A DNA stretch of 44,943 nt from Desulfobacterales bacterium (lineage in GTDB: Bacteria > Desulfobacterota > Desulfobacteria > Desulfobacterales > JAHEIW01), in NCBI GenBank assembly GCA_020348305.1, contig CP070746.1, positions 2,577,613 to 2,622,555 of the forward strand, in the 5' to 3' direction. The translations under genes and the position numbers were made by a program. Positions 35,164-42,738 of the stretch are shown here, one piece after another. Numbering within the stretch: position 1 is the first letter of the stretch; the number at the start of each line of letters is the position of its first letter. Below the pieces are notes generated by a model. It ran no database searches. It saw nothing but the letters and a program-made list of their open reading frames with translations, and was not told the DNA's origin.

Positions 35164-35178
35164 TGTGACATTGTCACA
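35164..35178. promoter_or_regulatory. Perfect 15-bp palindrome TGTGACATTGTCACA, candidate operator
   Basis: The site lies immediately upstream of the ribosome-binding site of the solute-binding protein gene. Half-sites TGTGA/TCACA are those of CRP/FNR-family regulators, but the spacer is 5 nt rather than 6. A repressor of the importer is the simplest reading. Confidence 0.45.
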
Positions 35179-35583
35179 TATGGGAAAGTAAAAGTTTTTT
35201 ATCCTCAATCACCTCCTACCTTGAAACCCTATGATATAATTCCTAAATTTCCTCCTTTCATATGTTTTGAGGTTTACGGGTTGACCTGGTAAATTCTACT
35301 TAGGTGATATTACCTCTGCGGTGAAATCGATTGTTATGCCCGATATGATATACATATCAGTTGAAGTACCACGCCCATCCTACCCTCCCCCTTGAGGGGT
35401 TTGGCAGGGGGTGAAAAAAAGGAAATTCCTATACCATTAAATTAAGGGTAGCTAATGGAAAGATTTATGATAGTAGCTTATGATATAAGTCAGTAATGGG
35501 AATTGGAGCCTGAGTCAAGAAAGAAATGCTTTGAGAGAGGACAATGGGCTTTTTCCAAAATCTCTGAAAATAAAATGTGAAAA
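35179..35583. other. Intergenic region between the importer and ZraP-like genes
   Basis: About 400 bp without a convincing gene. It holds two extra GGAGG-like sites on the minus strand with no following frame of useful length, a CCCC-TTGA-GGGG hairpin (35388-35399) of the dispersed C-run/G-run family, and AT-rich sequence that may contain the importer promoter. Confidence 0.4.
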
Positions 35584-35609
35584 CCCGCTCTTAAGATCTT
35601 AAGAGCGGG
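35584..35609 (-). terminator. Perfect 26-bp palindrome downstream of the ZraP-like gene
   Basis: CCCGCTCTTAAGA is followed directly by its exact complement, giving a stem of about 11 bp with a 4-nt loop. On the minus strand it is followed by TTTT-CACA-TTTTATTTT, fitting a Rho-independent terminator for the gene at 35634. It starts 24 bp past the stop codon. Confidence 0.7.
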
Positions 35610-35633
35610 ACAATTAGAGTCTTAAATTTCATT

Positions 35634-36167
35634 TTAGTACCAGCAACCACCACCCCTGCCGGCAAAACCAGGACCCATGCCTCGACCCATACCACGGCCA
35701 CCGTATCCGTAACCTTTGCCGCGGCCACCGTATCCGTAACCCCTACCCGAGAAGAATTCCGGATTCTCCTTTTGCATTTTGATACGCTGTTCAACCCGTT
35801 TTTGAGACAGCTGGCCTTCCAGCTCAGAGATTTCTTTCTGTAAGCTGACGGCTTTCTTAGCATCCGGGTCTTTTTTGGCCAACTCGGCTCTCAACTCGAG
35901 TTGCTTCTGATAGAGGTTCTCCCTGAGTTCGCTGGTTTCTTCAAAGAAAGCCTGACGTTCGTGGTTAAGTTTGGCGATCTCCTCATCACTCAGTTCATTC
36001 GGATACTCAGGATTGCCATACCATCCGTGATGCCAACCGGGTCCCATATGACCCCAACCTCGAGGGCCATATCCCATTCCCCAGTCTGCAAAGGCATAGG
36101 CTCCGAATCCAACAATGGCAACTATTGTGACCGTTAAAAAAAGTTTGTTTAATTTGAAGTTTCTCAT
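35634..36167 (-). CDS. ZraP/CpxP-like periplasmic protein with Gly-rich C-terminus
   Basis: 177 aa with GGAGG upstream. A signal peptide ends near AYAFA. The His/Trp/Gly-rich start of the mature part (GHMGPGWHHGWYG) and the central LTXXQ-like helical hairpin (ELSDEEIAKLNHERQAFFEETSELREN) fit the Spy/CpxP/ZraP family of metal-binding periplasmic chaperones. The C-terminus has repeats of GYGYGGRG and GRGMG ending GGGCWY. It is divergent from a kinase/NtrC-type regulator pair, as zraP is from zraSR in enterobacteria, and has a -24/-12 promoter motif upstream. Confidence 0.8.
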   Translation of the reverse strand: MRNFKLNKLFLTVTIVAIVGFGAYAFADWGMGYGPRGWGHMGPGWHHGWYGNPEYPNELSDEEIAKLNHERQAFFEETSELRENLYQKQLELRAELAKKDPDAKKAVSLQKEISELEGQLSQKRVEQRIKMQKENPEFFSGRGYGYGGRGKGYGYGGRGMGRGMGPGFAGRGGGCWY

Positions 36168-36193
36168 TTTTTACCTCCGTTTATTTTATTATT

Positions 36194-36225
36194 TTGGGTT
36201 AAACGATGACGGATTTTTAACCCAA
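36194..36225 (-). promoter_or_regulatory. 10-bp inverted repeat in the 5' leader of the ZraP-like gene
   Basis: TTGGGTTAAA (36194-36203) and TTTAACCCAA (36216-36225) are exact complements with a 12-nt loop. The pair lies between the predicted transcription start (about 36238) and the ribosome-binding site, so it would form a leader stem-loop. It could equally be a protein site. Confidence 0.45.
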
Positions 36226-36248
36226 TCACATTTTCTGCTGGGATATTG

Positions 36249-36264
36249 AGCAAGGCGTGTGCCA
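36249..36264 (-). promoter_or_regulatory. Sigma-54 (-24/-12) promoter for the ZraP-like gene
   Basis: On the minus strand TGGCAC-N5-TTGCT, with GG and GC 12 bp apart, matches the sigma-54 consensus closely. Predicted start is near 36238, about 70 nt before the ATG. The adjacent NtrC-type activator (38480) is the natural regulator. Confidence 0.7.
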
Positions 36265-36427
36265 AGATTTTAAAGAATGAAAAAGAAACTATATAAGTTA
36301 TTGAAATTTAATATTTAATTTTTTTTAACGACAGACCGTTGACAAAATTTATCTGCGCCTCATATTTTGAGAATGGATACAAAGTATCCAGGTGGGTTCA
36401 AGTTGGTGGGTAGGAAGTATACAGTCA

Positions 36428-36540
36428 GTGGGTTAGCCGGTTTACCCGTTTGCCGGTTTGCCCGTAAATATTTAAATATTAAGGAAATCAGCCGGTTTTA
36501 GAGATTACCGGCTAACGGGCAACGGGCAAAGTGGCTAACC
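36428..36540. repeat. Stuttered-word inverted repeat (words GTTAGCC, TTTGCCCG)
   Basis: The left arm (36428-36465) repeats GGTTAGCC, GGTTTACCCG, TTTGCC. The right arm (36507-36540) is the stuttered complement (ACCGGCTAAC, GGGCAAC, GGGCAAAG, GGCTAACC). It lies between the two divergent -24/-12 motifs, where activator sites are expected, so a dual role is possible. It is the main feature of the 403-bp gap 36168-36570. Confidence 0.6.
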
Positions 36541-36547
36541 GCATAAA

Positions 36548-36563
36548 TGGCATTTAATTTGCT
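36548..36563 (+). promoter_or_regulatory. Possible sigma-54 (-24/-12) promoter for the kinase-regulator pair
   Basis: TGGCAT-N5-TTGCT with the invariant GG and GC 12 bp apart. The predicted start (about 36574) falls at the annotated ATG, so transcription would be nearly leaderless, or translation begins at the ATG at 36577. Weaker than the opposing site but consistent with a divergent ZraP/ZraSR layout. Confidence 0.45.
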
Positions 36564-36570
36564 TTAATCC

Positions 36571-38358
36571 ATGAGTATGTTTATCAAAATCAGAAATAAA
36601 CGGATCTGGACCGGTGTTCCGCCGTGGTTGTTAATCGGTGCGGTTGCTGTGCTTTTGCCGATTTTTGCCTTCATGACGTTGACGAGTATTAACCGCCAGA
36701 AAGAAAAGAGTATCCAGCTTTTGCTGGAGAAAGGCGCCGCCTTGATACGATCGTTTGAAGCAGGAACCCGGACAGGAATGATGGGCGTGCACAGGGCGGG
36801 ATTTCAGCTCCAGCGCCTGCTAACTGAAACGGCGCAACAGCCGGATATCGTATATCTGCTGGTTGCAGATGCTGAAGGTAAAATAATTGCTCACAACAAC
36901 CTGGAACTAGTGGGTGTCTCGTACGATTTTAATTTGAACTTAGAAAAAATATCCCAAACGAAGACGCTGCAATGGCGCATCCTTGATTATCCGGACAGCA
37001 CCAAGGTTTTCGAAGTATATCGTAAATTCTCACCAACAGAGCGACCCTGGGGAATGATGCACCGTCCCGGTATGATGCGTCGCAGATCTCTGCCGCAGCC
37101 ACACGAAAAAGAGATATTTCCCAAATCATTTAACGATCATCCAAAAATTATTTTTGTTGGGCTCGACATGACCTCCATAGAAGAGGCCCACAAGGCGGAT
37201 ATAAGACACGCCATTATCATGGCCGCCATCCTGCTGTTGGTTGGATTTGCGGGCATCACATTACTTTTTCTTTTTCAAAGCTATCGTACTACCAAAGCCT
37301 CGCTTTCTAGAATAAAAGCGTTTTCAGACAATGTTGTCGAGAACATGCCGATTGGTCTTATTGCCCTGGACGATCAGCAACGCATTGCAGCGTTCAACCA
37401 TACGGCAGAATCGGTGCTGCAACTATCATACCCGAAGGTAAGGGGAAAAGTGGCCGGAGATGTACTGCCTCCGGAACTTTGCACAGAGCTAAAATGTCCG
37501 GAAATCCAAGATCAAGTTATTGAAAAAGAAATCGATTGTAGTGTCGGGGATGGCAAAATAGTTCCCCTTGAGCTCGGTGCCAGTTTACTGGAGGACGAAA
37601 ACAAAACCTTTCTGGGGTATGTCATTTTGTTTAAAGATCTAAGCGAAGTTCGCTCATTGCGCAGAGAAATTGAAACAAGCCGGCGCCTTGCCTCTGTCGG
37701 AAGGCTGGCTGCCGGTGTTGCCCATGAAATCCGCAATCCATTGAGTTCAATTAAGGGCTTTGCCACATATTTCAAAGAAAGATATAAAAATGCCCCTGAA
37801 GATCAGCAAACAGCCAACATTATGATCCAGGAGGTCGATCGCCTGAATCGGGTCGTCGGTCAACTCCTCGAGTTTGCCCGGCCGGTCACGGTGTCACCCA
37901 AACTAACATCTCTCAAGAATCTTATCGATGACTCGATCAAATTAGTCGAACAACAGGCACTGGAGAAACAAATCACAATCAGTACCCATAACTCAGCCCA
38001 GATTGATGAAATATTCATTGATCATGACCGAATCAACCAGATCCTTTTGAATCTTTATATCAACGCCATCGAGTCAATGGACGCAGGAGGCGAACTTGGC
38101 GTTCGACTTTCATACAATAACGGTGAGAAATACTTACTAATTCAAGTTTCGGATACCGGATGTGGAATCCAAAAAGAAGATCTAACAAAAATATTCGATC
38201 CTTACTTCACGACAAAATCATCGGGCACCGGTCTCGGACTGGCGATTGCTCATAATAATGTCGAAGCCATGGGCGGCACCATAAAAGTTAATAGCGATCC
38301 GGGAAAAGGAACGACATTTACACTGATACTGCCTATCAAGGAGACGCGAAAGGAGTAG
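36571..38358 (+). CDS. Membrane sensor histidine kinase, ZraS-like
   Basis: 595 aa. Membrane segments at about 19-38 and 213-240 flank a periplasmic sensor of about 170 residues containing a Met/His-rich stretch (MMHRPGMMRRR), suggestive of metal sensing. Then come a PAS domain (about 255-350), a HisKA helix with H385 in GVAHEIRNPLSS, and a HATPase domain (NLYINAIESM, DTGCGI, GTGLGLAI). It would phosphorylate the regulator encoded next. No clear ribosome-binding site is seen; ATG at 36577 is an alternative start. Confidence 0.88.
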   Translation: MSMFIKIRNKRIWTGVPPWLLIGAVAVLLPIFAFMTLTSINRQKEKSIQLLLEKGAALIRSFEAGTRTGMMGVHRAGFQLQRLLTETAQQPDIVYLLVADAEGKIIAHNNLELVGVSYDFNLNLEKISQTKTLQWRILDYPDSTKVFEVYRKFSPTERPWGMMHRPGMMRRRSLPQPHEKEIFPKSFNDHPKIIFVGLDMTSIEEAHKADIRHAIIMAAILLLVGFAGITLLFLFQSYRTTKASLSRIKAFSDNVVENMPIGLIALDDQQRIAAFNHTAESVLQLSYPKVRGKVAGDVLPPELCTELKCPEIQDQVIEKEIDCSVGDGKIVPLELGASLLEDENKTFLGYVILFKDLSEVRSLRREIETSRRLASVGRLAAGVAHEIRNPLSSIKGFATYFKERYKNAPEDQQTANIMIQEVDRLNRVVGQLLEFARPVTVSPKLTSLKNLIDDSIKLVEQQALEKQITISTHNSAQIDEIFIDHDRINQILLNLYINAIESMDAGGELGVRLSYNNGEKYLLIQVSDTGCGIQKEDLTKIFDPYFTTKSSGTGLGLAIAHNNVEAMGGTIKVNSDPGKGTTFTLILPIKETRKE

Positions 38359-38479
38359 GTTCACTGTATATTGTGTTGGTTTTTCGGCAGAAACAAATTC
38401 GAAGCACGAATTTCGAATCTTTGATAGTTCTTAATTGCATTTTGTTGCATAAAAACATACCTGTTGGATGGTAGAACAT

Positions 38480-39856
38480 ATGAGTGGCAAGAGTATAATT
38501 TTGGTTGTTGATGATGACGACGCCCATCGCACGATGCTACGTACCCTGATGGGGGGATGGGGATATGACGTGTCGGAGGCGGATGATGGGGCGTCTGCCA
38601 TCGAAAAAGTCAAAGCACAATCCTATGATTTGGTTCTAATGGACGTCCGTATGGTTAAAGTATCCGGTTTGGAAGCACTGGATAAAATCAAAGCCTATAA
38701 TCCCGCCATTCCGGTCATAATAATGACCGCCTATTCGTCCGTGGAAACCGCAATAGAAGCATTGAAGCAAGGGGCCCACGACTACCTGACAAAGCCGCTT
38801 GATTTTGAAAAATTAAAAATCACGATCGAAAGATCGATGGAGCACACCCGGCTCAAGGAGGAAAACCGCTTATTAAAAGAAAGCCTGGGCAAGCAGTTTG
38901 ACCGACAGAATATCATCGGCCAGAGTCCGGCCATGACTAGACTCTTGGAAACCGTGGCTCAAGTAGCTCCATCCGAAGCCACCGTGCTCATTACCGGTGA
39001 ATCCGGGACCGGCAAAGAACTGATTGCCGGAGCCATCCATTTCAACAGCCATCGCAAAGAAGGCCCGTTTGTGAAGATCAACTGTGCCGCCATCACCGAA
39101 ACGCTTCTCGAATCCGAGCTCTTCGGCCATGAGAAAGGTGCCTTCACCGGTGCCGACCGCCGAAAAGAAGGTCGCTTTTTTCAGGCGCACGCAGGCAGTC
39201 TTTTTTTGGATGAAGTCAGTGAAATGTCTCTCACGATGCAGGTAAAACTTCTGCGAGTTGTACAGGAAAGGGAATTTACCCGGGTAGGCGGGGAAAAGAC
39301 CATTCAGGTGGATGTAAGAGTCATCGCGGCCACAAATAAAAATCTAATCGATTTGATCGGCAAAGGCGCATTTCGTGAAGATCTATATTATCGATTGAAT
39401 GTGGTTGGCATGGAAATTCCATCACTGAGACAAAGACGAGAAGATATCCCCTTACTTGCCCAGCATTTTCTGAAAACATTCTCCGCTAAAAACCAAAAGG
39501 ATATAAAAGGGTTCACACCCCAAGCCATGGATCACCTGATAAAATATAATTGGCCGGGAAATGTCCGTGAATTGATGAATGCGGTTGAACGAGCGGTGGT
39601 ACTGGCCCGATCGGATTATCTGGCTGAAGAGGATTTCCTCATCATCCAAAACACCTTGACTAAAGATGAGGAAATCTCCCAAGAAGCAGAGCAGATTTAT
39701 TTAGAGGGCGATGTATCTCTTGAAGAGATTGAGAAGGTCACCATTTTAAAAACACTGGAAGCCGCGCACGGCAATAAAAGCGAGACTGCGCGGCGGCTGG
39801 GGATAACGCGAAAAACATTACACAAAAAACTTAAGACTTATGGGGTGATGAAGTAG
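38480..39856 (+). CDS. NtrC-family sigma-54-dependent response regulator, ZraR-like
   Basis: 458 aa from the ATG at 38480 (an in-frame ATG at 38468 would add four residues). The receiver domain has D55 in LVLMDVRM. The AAA+ domain has Walker A GESGTGKE (173-180) and the sigma-54 contact loop GAFTGA (220-225). A Fis-type HTH closes the protein ([22 protein letters not shown]). It activates sigma-54 promoters and is encoded 121 bp after its presumed kinase; the -24/-12 sites at 36249 and 36548 are the likely targets. Confidence 0.92.
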   Translation: MSGKSIILVVDDDDAHRTMLRTLMGGWGYDVSEADDGASAIEKVKAQSYDLVLMDVRMVKVSGLEALDKIKAYNPAIPVIIMTAYSSVETAIEALKQGAHDYLTKPLDFEKLKITIERSMEHTRLKEENRLLKESLGKQFDRQNIIGQSPAMTRLLETVAQVAPSEATVLITGESGTGKELIAGAIHFNSHRKEGPFVKINCAAITETLLESELFGHEKGAFTGADRRKEGRFFQAHAGSLFLDEVSEMSLTMQVKLLRVVQEREFTRVGGEKTIQVDVRVIAATNKNLIDLIGKGAFREDLYYRLNVVGMEIPSLRQRREDIPLLAQHFLKTFSAKNQKDIKGFTPQAMDHLIKYNWPGNVRELMNAVERAVVLARSDYLAEEDFLIIQNTLTKDEEISQEAEQIYLEGDVSLEEIEKVTILKTLEAAHGNKSETARRLGITRKTLHKKLKTYGVMK

Positions 39857-39930
39857 GAATGCGGAATCGGGAATGCGGAATGCGAAATTTTGGAGTTTTC
39901 CGACTTCCGTATTCCGCCTTCCGAATTCCT
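39857..39930. repeat. Stuttered-word inverted repeat (word GGAATGC)
   Basis: Directly after the regulator's stop codon, GGAATGC/GGAATCG is repeated four times (to about 39884). After a short AT-rich loop the complement (TTCCGTATTCCGCCTTCCGAATTCC) runs to 39929. It would form a stable hairpin and may act as a 3' end for the regulator transcript. Confidence 0.65.
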
Positions 39931-40019
39931 ATCTCTGCCTTTACTTCTCATGTTTTGACATTATTCTTTTAGCAATATTTCTGGTAAAAGGTAAAAGGAT
40001 TTTCGAAGCGAGGTAGGCA

Positions 40020-40607
40020 ATGGAACAAACCGATAGATACATCATCCGCTGCCCAAGCTGTGGAGCAGCCAATCGAATACCTGCTGACAAAATTGGTGCA
40101 GCCGCAAAGTGCGGGAAGTGCCGTGCACCGCTTGCGACCGAAGAAAGAAAAACAGGTCCAGAAGATACATATAAGCTTCGTTGTACTGAATGCGGTGCCA
40201 AAAACAGAATTCCAGGCAGCAGACTTGATGCCTCCCCAAAATGTGGTAAATGCGGAACATTGCTTAAGACTGAAGAATTATTTGCGCCTCAGCCCATCAT
40301 CGTAACCGACGCCAACTTTGACAACCAGATATTGAAATCACCGCTACCTGCGCTTTTGTATGCATGGGCTCCCTGGTGTCCCACATGCGGTTCTGTTGCA
40401 CCGATTATCGATCAATTTGCGGCAGAATCGAAAGGCAAGGTACGCGTCGGCAAACTAAATGTCGATGCAAATCCAATGTTGGCATCTAAGTATAACATCA
40501 TGAGTGTACCGTTTCTATTTATCTTTGATAACGGACAGCTAAAAGAGAGTATGCCCGGTGGACTGCAGAAACATGATATGATGATGAAAATGTCCCAATA
40601 CATTTAG
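40020..40607 (+). CDS. Thioredoxin with two N-terminal zinc ribbons
   Basis: 195 aa. Two tandem zinc-ribbon units precede the thioredoxin fold: C11/C14 with C31/C34, and C55/C58 with C75/C78 (each CPxCGA-like then KCGKC). The thioredoxin domain (about 88-195) has the active site W119-C120-P-T-C123 and the cis-Pro in SVPFLFIF. The layout resembles Trx2/TrxC, which has only one zinc motif. Zinc-ribbon thioredoxins can respond to oxidative stress through zinc release. It is a cytoplasmic disulfide reductase. Confidence 0.88.
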   Translation: MEQTDRYIIRCPSCGAANRIPADKIGAAAKCGKCRAPLATEERKTGPEDTYKLRCTECGAKNRIPGSRLDASPKCGKCGTLLKTEELFAPQPIIVTDANFDNQILKSPLPALLYAWAPWCPTCGSVAPIIDQFAAESKGKVRVGKLNVDANPMLASKYNIMSVPFLFIFDNGQLKESMPGGLQKHDMMMKMSQYI

Positions 40608-40680
40608 AACAGGTTCCATAATTCCCATTTTTTGCCCGAAGGCTGTGTTGTTCGTGGTCGATAAATGCTCGCGTACTCAA

Positions 40681-40710
40681 ACAGAAGTCAGAAGTCAGAA
40701 TACAGAATAT
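40681..40710. repeat. Stuttered word CAGAAGT / CAGAATA
   Basis: ACAGAAGTCAGAAGTCAGAATACAGAAT-type stutter with no convincing complementary arm. A separate hairpin, GGCGGCC-ctccgt-GGCCGCC, follows at 40846-40865. The gap 40608-40881 shows no gene. Confidence 0.45.
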
Positions 40711-40881
40711 CGGATTTTATTCCTAACTTCCTTGAGTTTTGAGCGTTTGGATATGACACGCCTTGCTGAGCACCTTAATCATAATAATCAGATTGCGAAG
40801 TCCCGCCTATGTTGGCGAGGTTGAACTCATTAATTCATAAAGTAGGGCGGCCCTCCGTGGCCGCCATTTGGTATTTATCAT

Positions 40882-41793
40882 ATGGCCCCCAAGAATAAAT
40901 GCAAAATGCTCGCTGATAGGATTATTGAAATTCTCGATAAAGGAATAGCTCTCAGCGATGATGTTCTTCATTATATAGATTCTACATTTTTTAATCCTTC
41001 CATCAAGGAACTTCAAGCTATCCTGCAAGACGATTCCAACTGCGAAAAGGATTCATTGATTGAACTGCTTTTTTTCCCCGATGAATCCATGCAGATTCAA
41101 TTGGAAAAGGTATTAGAGGAACACAATTTTCTGAAAAAGGATGAAGAAGAAATTTCAAATTATCTTTGCCGGAAACCCCTTCGCGTCTATTTTCACTTAC
41201 CCGGAAACAGAGGCTCATTACACATCGAAATATCCAATGCATATGCACGTCAATTGATAAAACGGCTACATATCTCAAAACAGTTGAACCGACAAATTGT
41301 TGCTGCTATAGACAATCATGCGCGTGCGAAACTTAAAAAACAATTTAAAGTAAAGCTTCGAAACTCAAGACTCATCCCTACCGATAATAAAATTGCGTTT
41401 CTGTCCGGCTTTTTCGAAAAATTCAATATTGAGAGCAGTGATGTTTTTGAGCACCTTGATTTTGTTTTAAGTTTTTTAGAAGAGATCAAAGAGGATACTG
41501 ACATTTTCAAAGCGTTAATGGTAAAGAAGAAGTTTTATCTAAGGCACCTAAAACGAACAGAAAAATTTGAGGACCAACTTCAGAGGACCAATATGGAAAC
41601 CTTGATGCTTCAAGGAAAGCAGGCAGTGTTTATTGATAAAAATGAAGCCCGAAAAATGATGGTAATAATCGATAGAATCAGCCAGGCTGTTTTTGGAAAA
41701 ACCGAATACTTTGAACCGCTTCACGGCGGTGAAGAGGTCATTGAACTGCGTTCGGATAAGGATATCGAAAATATAATAAAAATTCTTTCATAA
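40882..41793 (+). CDS. Protein of unknown function (303 aa)
   Basis: 303 aa, highly charged and largely helical, with no signal peptide or membrane segment. I recognise no family. Visible features are an acidic N-terminal helical region, a middle segment with a possible beta hairpin (PLRVYFHLPGNRGSLHIEIS), a basic stretch (NHARAKLKKQFKVKLRN) and a helical C-terminus. No good Shine-Dalgarno precedes the ATG at 40882; a second ATG at 40906 is possible. The length of the frame and sensible codon use argue that it is a real gene. Confidence 0.65.
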   Translation: MAPKNKCKMLADRIIEILDKGIALSDDVLHYIDSTFFNPSIKELQAILQDDSNCEKDSLIELLFFPDESMQIQLEKVLEEHNFLKKDEEEISNYLCRKPLRVYFHLPGNRGSLHIEISNAYARQLIKRLHISKQLNRQIVAAIDNHARAKLKKQFKVKLRNSRLIPTDNKIAFLSGFFEKFNIESSDVFEHLDFVLSFLEEIKEDTDIFKALMVKKKFYLRHLKRTEKFEDQLQRTNMETLMLQGKQAVFIDKNEARKMMVIIDRISQAVFGKTEYFEPLHGGEEVIELRSDKDIENIIKILS

Positions 41794-41909
41794 AATTTAC
41801 TGATATTCTGGTCTCACGAAAATAAAGAATTCGCCTGCAATTCTGACAATTTTTGATAATCCTCTGAAAAAGTCGTGATAATTTCAAAGGATGCCCTTTG
41901 TTAAATTGA

Positions 41910-41938
41910 TTGACAAAACAAATTTAAGTGGTTACAGT
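41910..41938 (+). promoter_or_regulatory. Sigma-70 promoter for the toxin-antitoxin pair
   Basis: TTGACA (41910-41915), 17-nt spacer, TACAGT (41933-41938). Start expected near 41945, about 40 nt before the antitoxin ATG. The repeated GTTACA words and a GTGGT/ACCAC pair downstream may be antitoxin-binding sites. Confidence 0.6.
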
Positions 41939-41985
41939 GGATACATATAAGAGATAGTTACAATGACCACATCATGAGGTTTGTT

Positions 41986-42276
41986 ATGCAATCTGCAAGT
42001 GTTGGCATTCGAGACGCAAAAATGCATCTCAGCAAGTACCTTAAAATGGTACAAAAAGGTGCTGAAGTCATCATAACTGATCGCGGTCGGCCGGTTGGAA
42101 AAATTGTACCCATTCAAAATGAGGATCTGCCTTTGCAAGAACGTATCAAGAAAATGGAAGATCAAGGGTTAATTGAAAAACTATCCACGAAAGGTTTGAA
42201 GAAAATTCCATCACCAATTCCTGTTTCTAACAATATTGCTCAAAAATTCCTCCAAGAGGACAGAGAAAATGGCTAA
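41986..42276 (+). CDS. Phd/YefM-type antitoxin
   Basis: 96 aa from the ATG at 41986 with GAGG 6 nt upstream. The N-terminus (VGIRDAKMHLSKYLKMVQKG then EVIITDRGRPVGKIVP) is the Phd/YefM DNA-binding fold. The rest is the flexible tail that usually wraps the toxin. It overlaps the toxin gene by 8 bp. It probably represses its own promoter at 41910 and neutralises the PIN toxin. Confidence 0.88.
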   Translation: MQSASVGIRDAKMHLSKYLKMVQKGAEVIITDRGRPVGKIVPIQNEDLPLQERIKKMEDQGLIEKLSTKGLKKIPSPIPVSNNIAQKFLQEDRENG

Positions 42277-42709
42277 AAGCACGCCAGTGATCTACTGGGA
42301 TTCTTCAGCAATCCTATCTGCCCTTTTTACGGATGCCTATAGTAAAACTGCAAAGAAATGGGCCGATACAATAGGGGTTCATTTTATTTCCACTTTGGCA
42401 TATGCTGAGGTCAGCGCTGTGATTGCAAGAATGAAGAGAGAACACCTACTGGCCGAAACCCTTGTGAATGCAGCTTTTGAGGTTCTGACCAATGGACCAT
42501 GGCGCAGGATTTTTACATGGCCTGCATGGAATATCGTTCGTACCCTATCTGCCAAATGGCCGCTGCGGGGAGCAGATTTGTGGCATCTTGCCACCGCCGA
42601 AACATTGCGCAAGGATTTCTCAGAATTGACGTTACTTACTTTTGATAAACGGCTTAAAAAGGCTGCAAGAGGAGAAACCTTATACAACATAAGATTCGCA
42701 GATCTTTGA
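42269..42709 (+). CDS. VapC-type PIN-domain toxin
   Basis: 146 aa from the ATG at 42269, which has AGAGGA 8 nt upstream. The four acidic residues of a PIN nuclease are visible: D11 (IYWDSSAI), E47 (LAYAEVSAV), D103 (RGADLWHLA) and D126 (LTFDKRL). VapC toxins are Mg-dependent RNases that cut tRNA or rRNA. All catalytic positions are present, so it should be active. Confidence 0.88.
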   Translation: MAKSTPVIYWDSSAILSALFTDAYSKTAKKWADTIGVHFISTLAYAEVSAVIARMKREHLLAETLVNAAFEVLTNGPWRRIFTWPAWNIVRTLSAKWPLRGADLWHLATAETLRKDFSELTLLTFDKRLKKAARGETLYNIRFADL

Positions 42710-42738
42710 TGATATGGATTTATTGGTATTAGATGGGG

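Noticed and set aside
33757..35208. Longer start (TTG at 35208) for the solute-binding protein
   Set aside because: Its Shine-Dalgarno is too close, and the ATG at 35148 has a perfect site and a clean signal peptide.
12677..40710. CRISPR-like arrays in the stuttered repeats
   Set aside because: Words are 6-10 bases and drift between copies, there are no unique spacers of constant length, and no cas genes are present.
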